Made by a program: the position numbers and the translations under genes | From: Fibrobacter succinogenes | GTDB taxonomy: Bacteria; Fibrobacterota; Fibrobacteria; Fibrobacterales; Fibrobacteraceae | Length of the DNA stretch: 64,000 bases | Direction: 5' to 3' | Assembly: GCA_902776765.1 (NCBI GenBank) | Contig: CACYRP010000027.1 | Span: forward strand, 1-64,000 | Shown: piece by piece, positions 46,046-55,692 of the stretch | How positions within the stretch are numbered: the first letter of the stretch is position 1 | Layout: the number at the start of each line of letters is the position of its first letter | The notes under the pieces: model-generated | What the model was told of the DNA's origin: nothing | Databases searched by the model: none | The model's input: only the letters and a program-made list of their open reading frames with translations

Positions 46046-46447
46046 ATGGATTACGAATATAGCGTCATGGGTTCTATTTTCTGCAACGCAGACACACTTA
46101 CCGCCTCTGCGGATTCCGAATTTACGTACAAAAGCTACATTTTCGCACTCCGCAAATTAAACAATCGCATAAGCGTAAGCCTCCGCGGCCTTACAAGTAG
46201 CACTACCGACAGCATTCCAGATGCAGCGAGCGCAATCAACATCAGCACCATCTGTCAAAGTATCCCCGAAGCAGAAGTCACCGCCGTTTGCAAGTTCCTT
46301 TCTGAAAAATACGCCTGCAAAGCTTCCATGCGCAAAGGCTACGAAGTTTACGGCAACGCCAACGTTTTCAACGGTGGCTCCGACTACGAAGTTATCGAGG
46401 AAAAATGGTTTACCGTTGAATTCGACAACGGCATTCCAAAAAGCTAA
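46046..46447 (+). CDS. Hypothetical protein
   Basis: The start MDYEYSVMGSIFCNADTLTA at 46046 gives 133 residues. An earlier in-frame ATG at 45965 would place the TATCTT box and low-complexity boundary words inside the gene. The protein is a small alternating beta/alpha domain with a hydrophobic centre (AINISTICQSIPEAEVTAVC). No signal peptide or known motif is visible. Its stop overlaps the end of the convergent histidine kinase gene by 4 bp. Confidence 0.65.
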   Translation: MDYEYSVMGSIFCNADTLTASADSEFTYKSYIFALRKLNNRISVSLRGLTSSTTDSIPDAASAINISTICQSIPEAEVTAVCKFLSEKYACKASMRKGYEVYGNANVFNGGSDYEVIEEKWFTVEFDNGIPKS

Positions 46448-49400
46448 CGGAAGAATTTCGCAAGAGTCGCACAAAGCACTTCAACATCTACAGGCTTTGC
46501 CACGTGATCGTTCATGCCAGCATCCATTGCGGCTCGTTTATCTTCTTCAAACGCATTCGCTGTCATTGCAATAATCGGCACATTGGCAATATCGGGATTT
46601 TCCAACTTACGAATCTGGCGCGTAGCCTCGTAACCATCTATACCCGGCATCTGAATATCCATCAAAACGGCATCGTACTTGACTGTTGAATACTTGAGCT
46701 TTTCTACCGCAAGGTCTCCACGCTCCATCGCAGTCACTTCAACGCCTCGATCCTCAAGAATCTCTGTCGAAATTTCGCGGTTGAGTATGTTGTCTTCAAC
46801 AAGCATCACCTTTCGACCCGAAAAGTCGTATTTTTTAGGCTCATCCGATAACGATTCATAATCATGTCTCAAATCTGAAGAACTACCACAGAACTTCTGC
46901 AAAATGCTATGCAAATCCGACGGGAACAAAGGCTTTGCAAAGAACGATGTCACGCCTGCTTCAAGCGCTTCTTTCTCGATATCAATCCAATCGTACGAAG
47001 TCAGCACTACAACCGGTACAGCCATTCCAACAACTTTGCGGATTTGTCGCGTAATCTGAATACCCTTCATTTCAGGCATATTCCAGTCCACAAGAATCAA
47101 ACAATAATCATCGTTTGCTGCACGCGATTTTTCAATATAGGCAAGAGCCTCGTCGCCCGACATACACAAATCAAAACGCAAACCTTCTTTCTTTAACGCG
47201 GCATCTACAGTCCTACAAATTTTAGGACGATCGTTTATAATCAAGCAATGGACCCCTGCAAACTTTCCACTTGTCGCTAAAGCAACAGGCTTATTACAAA
47301 GCTTAAACTTAAAGGTCATGAAAACTTCCGTTCCCACCTGTTCTCGGCTCGAAATTTCAATGGTTCCACCCATCATATCCACTATATTCTTCGTGATGGA
47401 CATGCCAAGGCCAGTTCCCTGAATGCCGCTTACCGTCGAAGAATTCACACGGGTAAACGGTGCAAAAATTTGCTTCAAGAACTCTTCATTCATGCCGATA
47501 CCATTGTCTTTAACCATAAATTCATAAATGGCGTAACCCGGCTCAGCAGACACTTCCTTGATGTTCATCAAGACGATTCCCTTTTCGGGCGTGTACTTGA
47601 TTGCATTAGAAACAACATTCAACAAGACTTGATTCAGGCGCAATTTATCGCACATGATCATTTCATTATGAACATTTTCAAGTTCAACAACAAATTGCTG
47701 CCCACGAGTGCGAACATCCGAAAGAACAATTCCCTTTAGCGTATGGATCATATCCGAAAGACTTTCTGGACGATCCGTTATATTCATCTTTCCAGACTCA
47801 ATGCGGCTCATATCAAGAACATCATTGATGAGCGAAAGCAAATGTTCCGAAGAGCGACTGATTTTTGAAAGATAATCAATCACTTGTTCCTTATTGTCAA
47901 TATGCTCCGTTGCAAGTCCCGTAAAACCAATGATAGCGTTCATCGGTGTTCGAATATCATGGCTCATATTGTTGAGGAAGGTCGTCTTGGCGCGGCTTGC
48001 AGAATTAGCCATTAAAAGCGCTTTTTCCAAAGCCTCCTTATCTTTTTTCTGTTTGCGCGTTTCCTCATCAACGCTATGGAAACCCGCAACAATTTGCACC
48101 GGATTCGTCGCCGTCAGCACAAATTTAATTTGCCAATATTCAATATGCCCTAAAACATCTGCCTTGAAATTGACATAATAAGCATTTTTACTTTTGAGGT
48201 TTTCAAGAATTACATCTCTACGGGTGGACTTCAGGAACAATTCGTAATCGTCTTTACATACAAACTTTTCAACAATTACACCAAGACGTTCATTAAAGCC
48301 CTTAATTTTATCCCACTCCGGGAATACACGCGAGAAAAGATCTGTACAGCGGTAAACATTTTCACGCATAGAAACAGCATCAATATAGCACACCAAATCA
48401 AAATCTTCTGCAAGGCCCTGAATCACAGCCTGCTGCTGAATTTCCTTGCGCAAAACATCATCCTTATCGGCAAAACCAAGCGCCGCAAATTTCGGATGAT
48501 CCGAATCGCCCACTTTCACAAACTTCATTTCGCAATAGCGATTGAGGAAGTTCACGTACATGGTCTCAAAGCTCTTTCGTTTCGAAAGTTGCTCGCGAAT
48601 ATTCTTGATGGATCCGGCCTGGAGCATTCGATTCTTGTAAATGCCGCTCACAAACTTATCTACATAAACAGAATACGCCGCCGAATACTTGACATTGCGC
48701 TTGAACGTTTCGCCAAAAGAATTCGCAGTCGTCTTATTCATGGAATAAGGCGTGATTTCTTCTGTTTCGAGATTGATGTAATAAACCGATGTGTATTCAG
48801 CAGAAAGCGCTTCAATAATGGAAATATTGCGTTCCAGTTCTTCTTTCTGTTCTGCAATTTTCTTGTTCAGCTGAATCTTTTCGACGCGTTTCTTATCCAC
48901 AACAGAAAACGTCATAATGACAAGAGTCGCGACACCATTCCGACGTTCCACAACCTGCATTACAAAACTCAGCCAAGGATCATTAAAGCAAGAGGCCTTA
49001 AAGAGCAATTCACGACGGTCATCATGAGCCAGCAATCGTTGGATATACTGAGGACTAGCAAGACGGAGCCATTCATCCTTGTACTCGCTATCGACAAGTT
49101 GCACCATTCTGTAAGCACGATAAGAACAAGTGCTACGCTGCCTTTTATCGCCAAAATCAACTTTCTTCGATGGCAAAATTTCACGGGCGGTATCATTCGA
49201 CAAATCGCAAAGGAGAATGGCCTCGTATTCCGCCATAATTTTTTCATGCACAAAACGAGCACTGACTTCTTCATCGCGGTCAGCAAAAGCAACAACCATA
49301 GCCGTCGGCTCTTCGTTCACAGCATTGACCTTTACAAACTTCATTTCGCTGTAACGCACTTGTCCAGCGAGATTCGAACGAAAAAGAGCAACATACGTCT

Positions 49401-50943
49401 TATTATTTCTAAGGAAAGCCTTGATATTTTTAATATCGCCGGCCTCTAGCATTCTCTCTTTATCGGCATCATAAACAAAATCATGTACAAAATGCAAATA
49501 TGCATCATTATACTTTGTTCCATCTTTTAACATTGCACCGTAATAATGCCTTGACATCTCGTTCATGGAATACGGAATCACTTCATCCGTTAAAAGATTG
49601 ATATACATGACCGATGAATATTCTGACGCCAGCACATCGATAATCGAAAGGTTGACTTCCAATTCCTTTTTCTGGTATTCTAGCTTTTCGTTCATGCTAA
49701 GACGTTCAGATTGGTCCCTATCCACCGAAGTACTCGTCAACACGAGCGTTACCGGAACACCATCAATCCTATCAAGAACTCTAAATACACTTCGGCACCA
49801 AAAGAAAGATCCATCTTCAGTCAAATGCTTAAAGATCAACTCACGACTATCATCTTTTGCAAATAGTTGCTTTAGGTAATTGACATCACCCAATTTTTTC
49901 CATTGTTCATGATGATCTTTGTGAACAAAAGTCAGCGCATTGCTAAAGGCTTCACCATAACTATAAACTTCCTTAGCTTTATCAATCGTGTTATACTTAG
50001 ACTGGCGAACTACATGGACCAAAACTTCTTCAAGATCAATAAGGTAAATACTTGCAAATTCATCACGTACTTTTTCATTAATTTTTTGGGTAATGACTTC
50101 TTCATTTTTATTGACAAAACCCACCAAAAATTCGTTTTCTTCGCCAATGTCAAAACGCATCACGCGGACTTCGTACCAGCGAGCATACCCAAGCGCTACA
50201 TCACGGAACAAATAACGGAAGCTGTGTTCGTGAGAAAGGCGTTCAAGAATACGTTTCCTATCAAGACCTTCACGTATCATCTTACGATCGGCCGGATGGA
50301 TTACGTTCATTGCAACAAATTCACCTGTTCCTTCCAAGTTCCCTTCGAGCGGAAAAAAACCTTTAAGTTCTTCCTTGCAATAAAGCGTTCTAAACGTATT
50401 CCTTGTCGGATTAAAGACAAACACAGATTCCACTTGCTCGCCAAACTTCATGACAATGCTTTCGTTGAGATGGCGATCCAGTTCGTAGCGCTGTTTTGAA
50501 CGAATGTCACGGTCAACATTGCGCAGTCTCATCACAATCCCTTTAAGCACTTTGGATTCATCACGGTCAGCAAAGAAGCCCATTTGGAAATACACTTCTT
50601 TGCCGTCAATATCACACTTAAAAGGAACTACATACTGCGTTTTCTTTTCAAGATTTTCTAGAATAATTTCACGACGAGTACTTTTATAAAAAACTTCGCG
50701 ATCACTATCACAAACAAAATTATTGCAAAGAATATCCAAACGTTTATGGAAATTGCACTCACCCTGAAGAGCAGGAACACGAGTCACAAGAAACGGGCTT
50801 ATATGAAAGATTTCAACATCGTCATCTTCAGGATTTTTTTTCAAGTCAACGTAGCAAACACAATCATATTCATCCGCTATGGATTCAATGATTGCGTTAC
50901 CCTTCTCAATCCAAGACTGTTGGTTCAAATCTTTTCTTATCAT
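46444..50943 (-). CDS. Hybrid sensor histidine kinase with seven tandem PAS-like modules and two receiver domains
   Basis: The 1499-residue protein has no membrane helix. About seven PAS-like modules of 125-150 residues fill residues 1-980. The pairs at about 290-565 and 565-830 are copies of each other, and the first module resembles the last (KSTRREIILENLEKK versus KSTRRDVILENLKSK). Kinase motifs are complete: H-box MSHDIRTPMNAIIGF (His about 995), N-box VVSNAIKYTPEKG and G-boxes DNGIGM and GTGLGM. Two receivers follow, with aspartates at about 1284 (LVDWNMP) and 1427 (LMDIQMP). The output is unknown; phosphotransfer to a separate HPt is likely. A GATGGGG site precedes the ATG. Confidence 0.93.
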   Translation of the reverse strand: MIRKDLNQQSWIEKGNAIIESIADEYDCVCYVDLKKNPEDDDVEIFHISPFLVTRVPALQGECNFHKRLDILCNNFVCDSDREVFYKSTRREIILENLEKKTQYVVPFKCDIDGKEVYFQMGFFADRDESKVLKGIVMRLRNVDRDIRSKQRYELDRHLNESIVMKFGEQVESVFVFNPTRNTFRTLYCKEELKGFFPLEGNLEGTGEFVAMNVIHPADRKMIREGLDRKRILERLSHEHSFRYLFRDVALGYARWYEVRVMRFDIGEENEFLVGFVNKNEEVITQKINEKVRDEFASIYLIDLEEVLVHVVRQSKYNTIDKAKEVYSYGEAFSNALTFVHKDHHEQWKKLGDVNYLKQLFAKDDSRELIFKHLTEDGSFFWCRSVFRVLDRIDGVPVTLVLTSTSVDRDQSERLSMNEKLEYQKKELEVNLSIIDVLASEYSSVMYINLLTDEVIPYSMNEMSRHYYGAMLKDGTKYNDAYLHFVHDFVYDADKERMLEAGDIKNIKAFLRNNKTYVALFRSNLAGQVRYSEMKFVKVNAVNEEPTAMVVAFADRDEEVSARFVHEKIMAEYEAILLCDLSNDTAREILPSKKVDFGDKRQRSTCSYRAYRMVQLVDSEYKDEWLRLASPQYIQRLLAHDDRRELLFKASCFNDPWLSFVMQVVERRNGVATLVIMTFSVVDKKRVEKIQLNKKIAEQKEELERNISIIEALSAEYTSVYYINLETEEITPYSMNKTTANSFGETFKRNVKYSAAYSVYVDKFVSGIYKNRMLQAGSIKNIREQLSKRKSFETMYVNFLNRYCEMKFVKVGDSDHPKFAALGFADKDDVLRKEIQQQAVIQGLAEDFDLVCYIDAVSMRENVYRCTDLFSRVFPEWDKIKGFNERLGVIVEKFVCKDDYELFLKSTRRDVILENLKSKNAYYVNFKADVLGHIEYWQIKFVLTATNPVQIVAGFHSVDEETRKQKKDKEALEKALLMANSASRAKTTFLNNMSHDIRTPMNAIIGFTGLATEHIDNKEQVIDYLSKISRSSEHLLSLINDVLDMSRIESGKMNITDRPESLSDMIHTLKGIVLSDVRTRGQQFVVELENVHNEMIMCDKLRLNQVLLNVVSNAIKYTPEKGIVLMNIKEVSAEPGYAIYEFMVKDNGIGMNEEFLKQIFAPFTRVNSSTVSGIQGTGLGMSITKNIVDMMGGTIEISSREQVGTEVFMTFKFKLCNKPVALATSGKFAGVHCLIINDRPKICRTVDAALKKEGLRFDLCMSGDEALAYIEKSRAANDDYCLILVDWNMPEMKGIQITRQIRKVVGMAVPVVVLTSYDWIDIEKEALEAGVTSFFAKPLFPSDLHSILQKFCGSSSDLRHDYESLSDEPKKYDFSGRKVMLVEDNILNREISTEILEDRGVEVTAMERGDLAVEKLKYSTVKYDAVLMDIQMPGIDGYEATRQIRKLENPDIANVPIIAMTANAFEEDKRAAMDAGMNDHVAKPVDVEVLCATLAKFFR

Positions 50944-51049
50944 GTCTGCCCCATCCTACAAAATATATGAAAAAAAGCAAAAAAGCTAAGATTTTCCAAC
51001 AGAACATGCGACAAGCGTCACAAATACTTTAAAGTCTGTTTTTTGCGCC

Positions 51050-51265
51050 TTAAAAGTCCATTTTTTCTAGCATTTTTTCGTCGCGATTGTCTTCTAAATG
51101 ACGCTCTGCGGCCTCTGCTATTTTGGCGTTATGACCACGTAAAGCAGCAAACGGGCTAAATATTTTAGCACGAGATTCAATCGACATTCGCGGATGCTTC
51201 ATCAAGAAGTTCCAGTCATCTCGCGGATACGGCAAATCAATTATGTCTTTGTAGTTGTCGAGCAT
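51050..51265 (-). CDS. YolD-like small protein next to a Y-family polymerase
   Basis: This 71-residue protein reads LDNYKDIIDLPYPRDDWNFL then MSIESRAKIFSPFAALRGH. The core (MS...RA..FSPFAAL.G) is the pattern of YolD-like proteins found beside UmuC/DinB-type polymerases in Firmicutes and others. It lies downstream of the polymerase on the same strand, 271 bp away across a low-complexity region. It probably takes part in translesion synthesis as an accessory factor. Confidence 0.75.
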   Translation of the reverse strand: MLDNYKDIIDLPYPRDDWNFLMKHPRMSIESRAKIFSPFAALRGHNAKIAEAAERHLEDNRDEKMLEKMDF

Positions 51266-51536
51266 AATGCAGTGATTAGTGGTTAGTAAACAGTATGCAG
51301 TGGTTAGTGATTAGTGGTTATTTTTAGACGAGAGACGAAAGACGAGAGAGAGAAATAATCGTGGTTTCGGCGCAGTTACCAGATGTTAGTTAGTAGTTAA
51401 TAGTTAGTAGTTACTAGAGATTCTTTAGTTACTAGAATTCTTAATATGAAATTCTCTAGTAACTAGTAACTCGGAACTCATAACTGTTGCGAAGCAACCT
51501 CAGTAACTCCAAACTCAAAACCGCGGCAAAGCCGCA
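51266..51536. other. Low-complexity intergenic region made of reiterated short words
   Basis: It contains repeated GTGGTTAGT/GTTAGTAGTTA words (51280-51400), GACGAGAGACGAAAGACGAG (51334-51353) and TTACTAG words (about 51395-51470). The same GACGAGA word family reappears translated in the gene at 61395. I see no gene. Confidence 0.55.
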
Positions 51537-52937
51537 TCATGCCTTGTGCCCTCCGATTTGTTCGTTGCGTTCACGAGTTGTGGCTCCTTCCTGCATATCC
51601 ATGCCCTTGAAAATCGCATTCTTGCCAAAGCGCTTTTTTATCGCAATTTGCGCAAGCATCATCTTCTTTTCGCGTTCCACTTTTTTCACATCCGTGAACA
51701 AGTCATAGCTCTCTTGTGTTGCGCTTAAAACATTATTCGCCGTCAAGTTCAAGCGTTTCACAGTGAGCATCGGATTCATAATGCGGTCGGCAAGTTTCAT
51801 CACCGCCTCGGCAATCGTCGATACCGACGAAGTGTAATTCATGAGCGGTGCGGTTCCGTGCGCAGGCTTTGGAATTGTACGGCCATAACCATCAACGACA
51901 GTCTCGCCATGATATATTCCTTTATCCACATTTTCGCGGTCGTAGCCCACATGGAGCGTAAGGCCATTCGTCACAAGGCCTTTTTCAACAAGGTCCAGCG
52001 CCAGCGTCTCGACCATTTCGCGAATAACAATTTTCGCTTTGGCAGAGTCGTAAGCGCAGCTCAGCACTTGCCCACCGCCAATGCTATGCGTCTTGGATTT
52101 GTAGCGTTTAATTTCGGCAATGCCGCATGGTTCATAGCCCCATGCATGGTCAATTAAAATTTCTGCGTTCACGCCAAACATCTTGTAAAGCGCATCAGGA
52201 TTCTTGACGCTCACACGTGCAAGATCCCCCATCGTATAAATGCCACGACCATTATTCAGATAACAATGCTCCAAGCGCTCCGCAATGCCGCGCCCCAACT
52301 GCCAAAAACTCGTCAACGGTCGATGGCCCCACATCTCTTTGCGATACGTCATCTCGTCAAGTTCCGCGATGCGTACACCATCAGCATCCGGCGCCACATG
52401 TTTCGCCATCACATCCATCGCGATTTTGCAAAGGTAAAGGTTTGTCCCGAGGCCCGCCGTTGCTGTAATTCCCGTCGTTTCAAACACATCGCGGATCATA
52501 TCCTTCGCCAGTTCACGCGCCGATTTTTTGTACAGCGAAAGGTAATGTGTCAAGTCGATAAAGCATTCGTCAATCGAATAAACATGAATATCTTCTTCGC
52601 TCACGTATTTCAAATAAACTTCATAAATGCGAGTAGAATATTCCACATACTTCGCCATTTGCGGAGGTGCCACAATGTACTGGATTTCTTCGCCAGTCCG
52701 TCGCTTGACTTCACGCACTTTCTGGATAACTTCGAACAAACGCGCACGCCCAGGAATTCCATACGCCTTAAGGCTCGGCGTCACAGCCAAGCAAATCGTT
52801 TTCTCCGTTCGGCTCGCATCGGCAACCACCAAATTCGTCTTTAGCGGATCAAGCCCGCGCAGTACGCACTCCACAGACGCAAAAAACGACTTCAGGTCGA
52901 TAGCAACGTAAGTACGATTTTCGCGTGGCAGTCTCAT
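51537..52937 (-). CDS. Y-family DNA polymerase (UmuC/DinB-like)
   Basis: This 466-residue translesion polymerase has the catalytic motifs YVAIDLKSFFASVECVLRGL (first aspartate, about residue 14) and YSIDECFIDLT (DE pair, about 114). Helix-hairpin-helix and little-finger regions follow. It is of the longer UmuC-like type commonly paired with YolD-like proteins, as here. It has no Shine-Dalgarno sequence. TATATT ends 6 nt before the ATG. I saw no LexA-type box in the promoter. Confidence 0.93.
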   Translation of the reverse strand: MRLPRENRTYVAIDLKSFFASVECVLRGLDPLKTNLVVADASRTEKTICLAVTPSLKAYGIPGRARLFEVIQKVREVKRRTGEEIQYIVAPPQMAKYVEYSTRIYEVYLKYVSEEDIHVYSIDECFIDLTHYLSLYKKSARELAKDMIRDVFETTGITATAGLGTNLYLCKIAMDVMAKHVAPDADGVRIAELDEMTYRKEMWGHRPLTSFWQLGRGIAERLEHCYLNNGRGIYTMGDLARVSVKNPDALYKMFGVNAEILIDHAWGYEPCGIAEIKRYKSKTHSIGGGQVLSCAYDSAKAKIVIREMVETLALDLVEKGLVTNGLTLHVGYDRENVDKGIYHGETVVDGYGRTIPKPAHGTAPLMNYTSSVSTIAEAVMKLADRIMNPMLTVKRLNLTANNVLSATQESYDLFTDVKKVEREKKMMLAQIAIKKRFGKNAIFKGMDMQEGATTRERNEQIGGHKA

Positions 52938-52943
52938 ATTCTA

Positions 52944-52949
52944 AATATA
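52944..52949 (-). promoter_or_regulatory. -10 box of the Y-family polymerase gene, leaderless type
   Basis: TATATT on the minus strand ends 6 nt before the ATG at 52937, so the transcript should begin at or within a base of the start codon. Confidence 0.55.
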
Positions 52950-53027
52950 GAATTTTACTGCACAAAAATTCACTTAGCAATAAAATTAAAATACGGGCAT
53001 CGAGTGCACCGCAAAAGTTATAAGCCA

Positions 53028-53999
53028 CTACAGGCTCGCAAGGAGCGCCATCAGGCCCAAGAACATCCCTATTTTCACAGCGGTTTGAGCTCGCCTGTAA
53101 TTTTTCCTGTATGCTTGGTAAATTACATAGGCAAAGCAAGGCGTAAGCACTATGCCAGTGATATACAAAAACAGCGGTTGCATGCCCCAAAAGAACACCG
53201 GGATTGGTAGCGAAATCCAAGTAAAGAGGACAAACGCTCCGGCAAGGCGCCTTGCAGTTGCAGCACCAGCTATAAGCGGGAACGTCATAATGCCCGCCTT
53301 GAGATCCCCAGTTTCGTCTTCCAAGTCCTTGTAGATTTCACGTGCTGACGTCAGCAAAAACGCAAAGCCAATTGCAGGAAAAATTCTGGAGATAACATTT
53401 TCGGGGAACGGGTGCAAAAAGCCGTAGAAATTCTGTAGCGCAAAGAGCAAAGGTGTCGTGCACAGAATCGCAACCGTCATATTCTTTATAAGCGGAATAT
53501 GTTTGAGCCATCTATTGTAAGCAATCAGGAGCGCACCAAGAAGCGCGAAAAACCAAAGCGGAGATGTAGCCGCAACAAAGCCGTTCCAAAGTTTGTTGGA
53601 ATGATAGACAATATCTAGTTTATCTATCTGAATCTCGACTGATCCGAGATTCTGCCAAATGGTGTTGATAAACCCGCAGAGAAGCATCAAAACAAACATG
53701 ACAATCCAAACCCTACGTGCAACCCTGACCGGAACTTTTCCAGTCACAAGCGGGCGTTCCGGGCGGTTCATCTTGTCACTTTCCAAATCCAAAACATCGT
53801 TCTGAATGTTTGCAAAGCCAATGGCAAAAGCAAATCCCATCGCCTGTATCACCCATCCAAGGCGAAATACAGAATCGCCATACGTAATCATTATAAAGTA
53901 AGGATAGTTTGCACCAAGCAATTCATAACCAACAAGCAACGTAATCACAGCGATTGCGATATTGACAGGGCGGGTCATTTTGAGAAGGGCTGCAAGCAT
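53028..53999 (-). CDS. UbiA-family prenyltransferase
   Basis: The 323-residue membrane enzyme has about eight helices and both aspartate-rich motifs: NDVLDLESDKMNRPERPLV (about residues 62-80) and REIYKDLEDETGDLKAG (about 220). These bind the prenyl diphosphate via magnesium. The sequence resembles the geranylgeranylglycerol-phosphate/homogentisate-type branch more than MenA. The acceptor is unknown. It has no Shine-Dalgarno sequence, and TATATT lies 7 nt before the ATG. Confidence 0.85.
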   Translation of the reverse strand: MLAALLKMTRPVNIAIAVITLLVGYELLGANYPYFIMITYGDSVFRLGWVIQAMGFAFAIGFANIQNDVLDLESDKMNRPERPLVTGKVPVRVARRVWIVMFVLMLLCGFINTIWQNLGSVEIQIDKLDIVYHSNKLWNGFVAATSPLWFFALLGALLIAYNRWLKHIPLIKNMTVAILCTTPLLFALQNFYGFLHPFPENVISRIFPAIGFAFLLTSAREIYKDLEDETGDLKAGIMTFPLIAGAATARRLAGAFVLFTWISLPIPVFFWGMQPLFLYITGIVLTPCFAYVIYQAYRKNYRRAQTAVKIGMFLGLMALLASL

Positions 54000-54006
54000 C
54001 GTCTAA

Positions 54007-54012
54007 AATATA
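54007..54012 (-). promoter_or_regulatory. -10 box of the UbiA gene, leaderless type
   Basis: TATATT on the minus strand ends 7 nt before the ATG at 53999. Confidence 0.5.
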
Positions 54013-54039
54013 CAAAAGAAAACATTACAACACAAACAT

Positions 54040-54062
54040 GCCCCCTATTCGTAATAGGGGGC
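54040..54062. terminator. 10-bp hairpin between the GGDEF and UbiA genes
   Basis: A perfect stem GCCCCCTATT/AATAGGGGGC with a CGT loop. It is placed to end the minus-strand GGDEF transcript, although the T-run on that strand is weak. Confidence 0.6.
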
Positions 54063-54099
54063 AAAATCTTTTGCAATTGTATTTTCTTCGATTATTTTG

Positions 54100-55476
54100 T
54101 TACCGATACTTCAATTCGGGATGAGCTTCGTAATATGCGTTCTTGAACGCGTACATGCGCTCATCAGCAAGACGCATGGCCTTACGAATATCCTTCTTGC
54201 CATAGCAAATGCCGATTGAGAAGCGAACATATTCTGTTTTTCCCGACAAGAAATGAACACGAGCAACACGATTTTGCAACTCATCTTCATCAATATCATT
54301 CACAAGAATCATGAACTCGTCGCCACCAGCACGGTAAACAACGCCATCGTGGAATACAGCTTGCAATATCGAAGCGGCTTCACGCAACATGCTGTCGCCT
54401 GCGCTATGTCCTTGTTCATCGTTCACACGCTTGAGACCATTCAAATCCACAAACAGCACGGCTTGCGGTACAGGTTCGCTACCTTCAACAATCAAGTCGA
54501 CACGATTATTCATTTCATTTCTATTCTTGACATTTGTCAAGGAATCAATCGTGCTCATGATTTCTAGCTTATTCATAAGCTGATAGCTAGCCACTTCAGA
54601 AGCAAGGAAGAACGTCGTAACTTCCAGAGTTTCCTTAATCTTTATGGCCTCGGCGACATTAAAATTAAGCACCCACATATAACCGAGATGCTGCTTGCCA
54701 TGTCGGAGAGCGAATAACACGACACTATGGGCGTTCGTCTGTTCAAGCGATGCAGCCCATAGCGGGTTTTGTTCCCGCAACTTTTCCATATCATGTTCAT
54801 CTTTCAGGATGAGGCACGTACTGCCATCCAATGTGTCCGGCCACGTTTTTACAATTTCATAAAAACCATCGATGAAGTTCGATAACGGGAGTACGCTCGA
54901 GCCAGGGCGAATCGATTCTGCAAAATTTGTACAAATTTTCTTTTCATTATCCACAAGCATAATGCAGCAATGATCAGAACCACAAATTTCACGGATATCT
55001 CCAATAACATCTTGGAACGCCTGCCTGATATCATCCGAGCCACGCAGTTTGATGCAAGCCTTCAGCACATCCGACGCCGTTTCTGCAGAAAGGTCTGCCA
55101 TCGCAGAAGAGTCTGCCTTGGGGGCGACGTCGTAGCAATAAAAGCAATAACCGATATTTTCTTTATCAGAATCCAGCGGTAACAAGAACATGTTAAGCCA
55201 CAGATTCATCATATAAAGATTCACATAAGCATGAATTGGCTTGCCTTCGCGCGCACAATGGTAGCAGTGATCTTCGAAATTCGGATTCTTCGGGAAACAA
55301 GCCTCGTAAGGGCAGCCCGGAACAAACGGCTGATGGGTCAGGGCTTCGATGTCGGCACAATGAGCCTTGTTACCAGCAACAACGCGAATATTCCCATACG
55401 ATCCATCAGGGAAATATTCAATAGATATAATACAAGCCTTACCTCTGTGGTCCGACAGTAATTGATCAAAATTCAT
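54100..55476 (-). CDS. Diguanylate cyclase (GGDEF) with Cys-rich sensor and GAF-like domain
   Basis: The 458-residue protein has a C-terminal GGDEF domain (about 300-450) with an intact active site (YRAGGDEFMILV), so it should make c-di-GMP. The N-terminus (about 1-110) contains clustered cysteines (CPYEACF and HCYHCAREG), suggesting a redox or metal sensor. A GAF-like segment (about 130-290) follows. No membrane helix is visible. It lies immediately downstream of the GH5-GT2 fusion on the same strand (216 bp gap) and has its own GGGAG site. It may supply c-di-GMP for envelope polysaccharide control. Confidence 0.88.
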   Translation of the reverse strand: MNFDQLLSDHRGKACIISIEYFPDGSYGNIRVVAGNKAHCADIEALTHQPFVPGCPYEACFPKNPNFEDHCYHCAREGKPIHAYVNLYMMNLWLNMFLLPLDSDKENIGYCFYCYDVAPKADSSAMADLSAETASDVLKACIKLRGSDDIRQAFQDVIGDIREICGSDHCCIMLVDNEKKICTNFAESIRPGSSVLPLSNFIDGFYEIVKTWPDTLDGSTCLILKDEHDMEKLREQNPLWAASLEQTNAHSVVLFALRHGKQHLGYMWVLNFNVAEAIKIKETLEVTTFFLASEVASYQLMNKLEIMSTIDSLTNVKNRNEMNNRVDLIVEGSEPVPQAVLFVDLNGLKRVNDEQGHSAGDSMLREAASILQAVFHDGVVYRAGGDEFMILVNDIDEDELQNRVARVHFLSGKTEYVRFSIGICYGKKDIRKAMRLADERMYAFKNAYYEAHPELKYR

Positions 55477-55692
55477 ATAGATGCTCCCAGCCGTTTTGGG
55501 GTGAGTTGTTTATAAATATATATCAATTTCACAAAAAGATTTTACAAAAAAGCCGCCTACGCAAATCAAAAATGCCGCTTTTTAGCATAAAAAAAAGCAA
55601 TTAAAAAACAAAGCGAGTATTTCATTACCAATTTTCTCCTATATAGACAAAACCTATTTTTCAACATTAATGACACGGGCACCAATGGTCCG

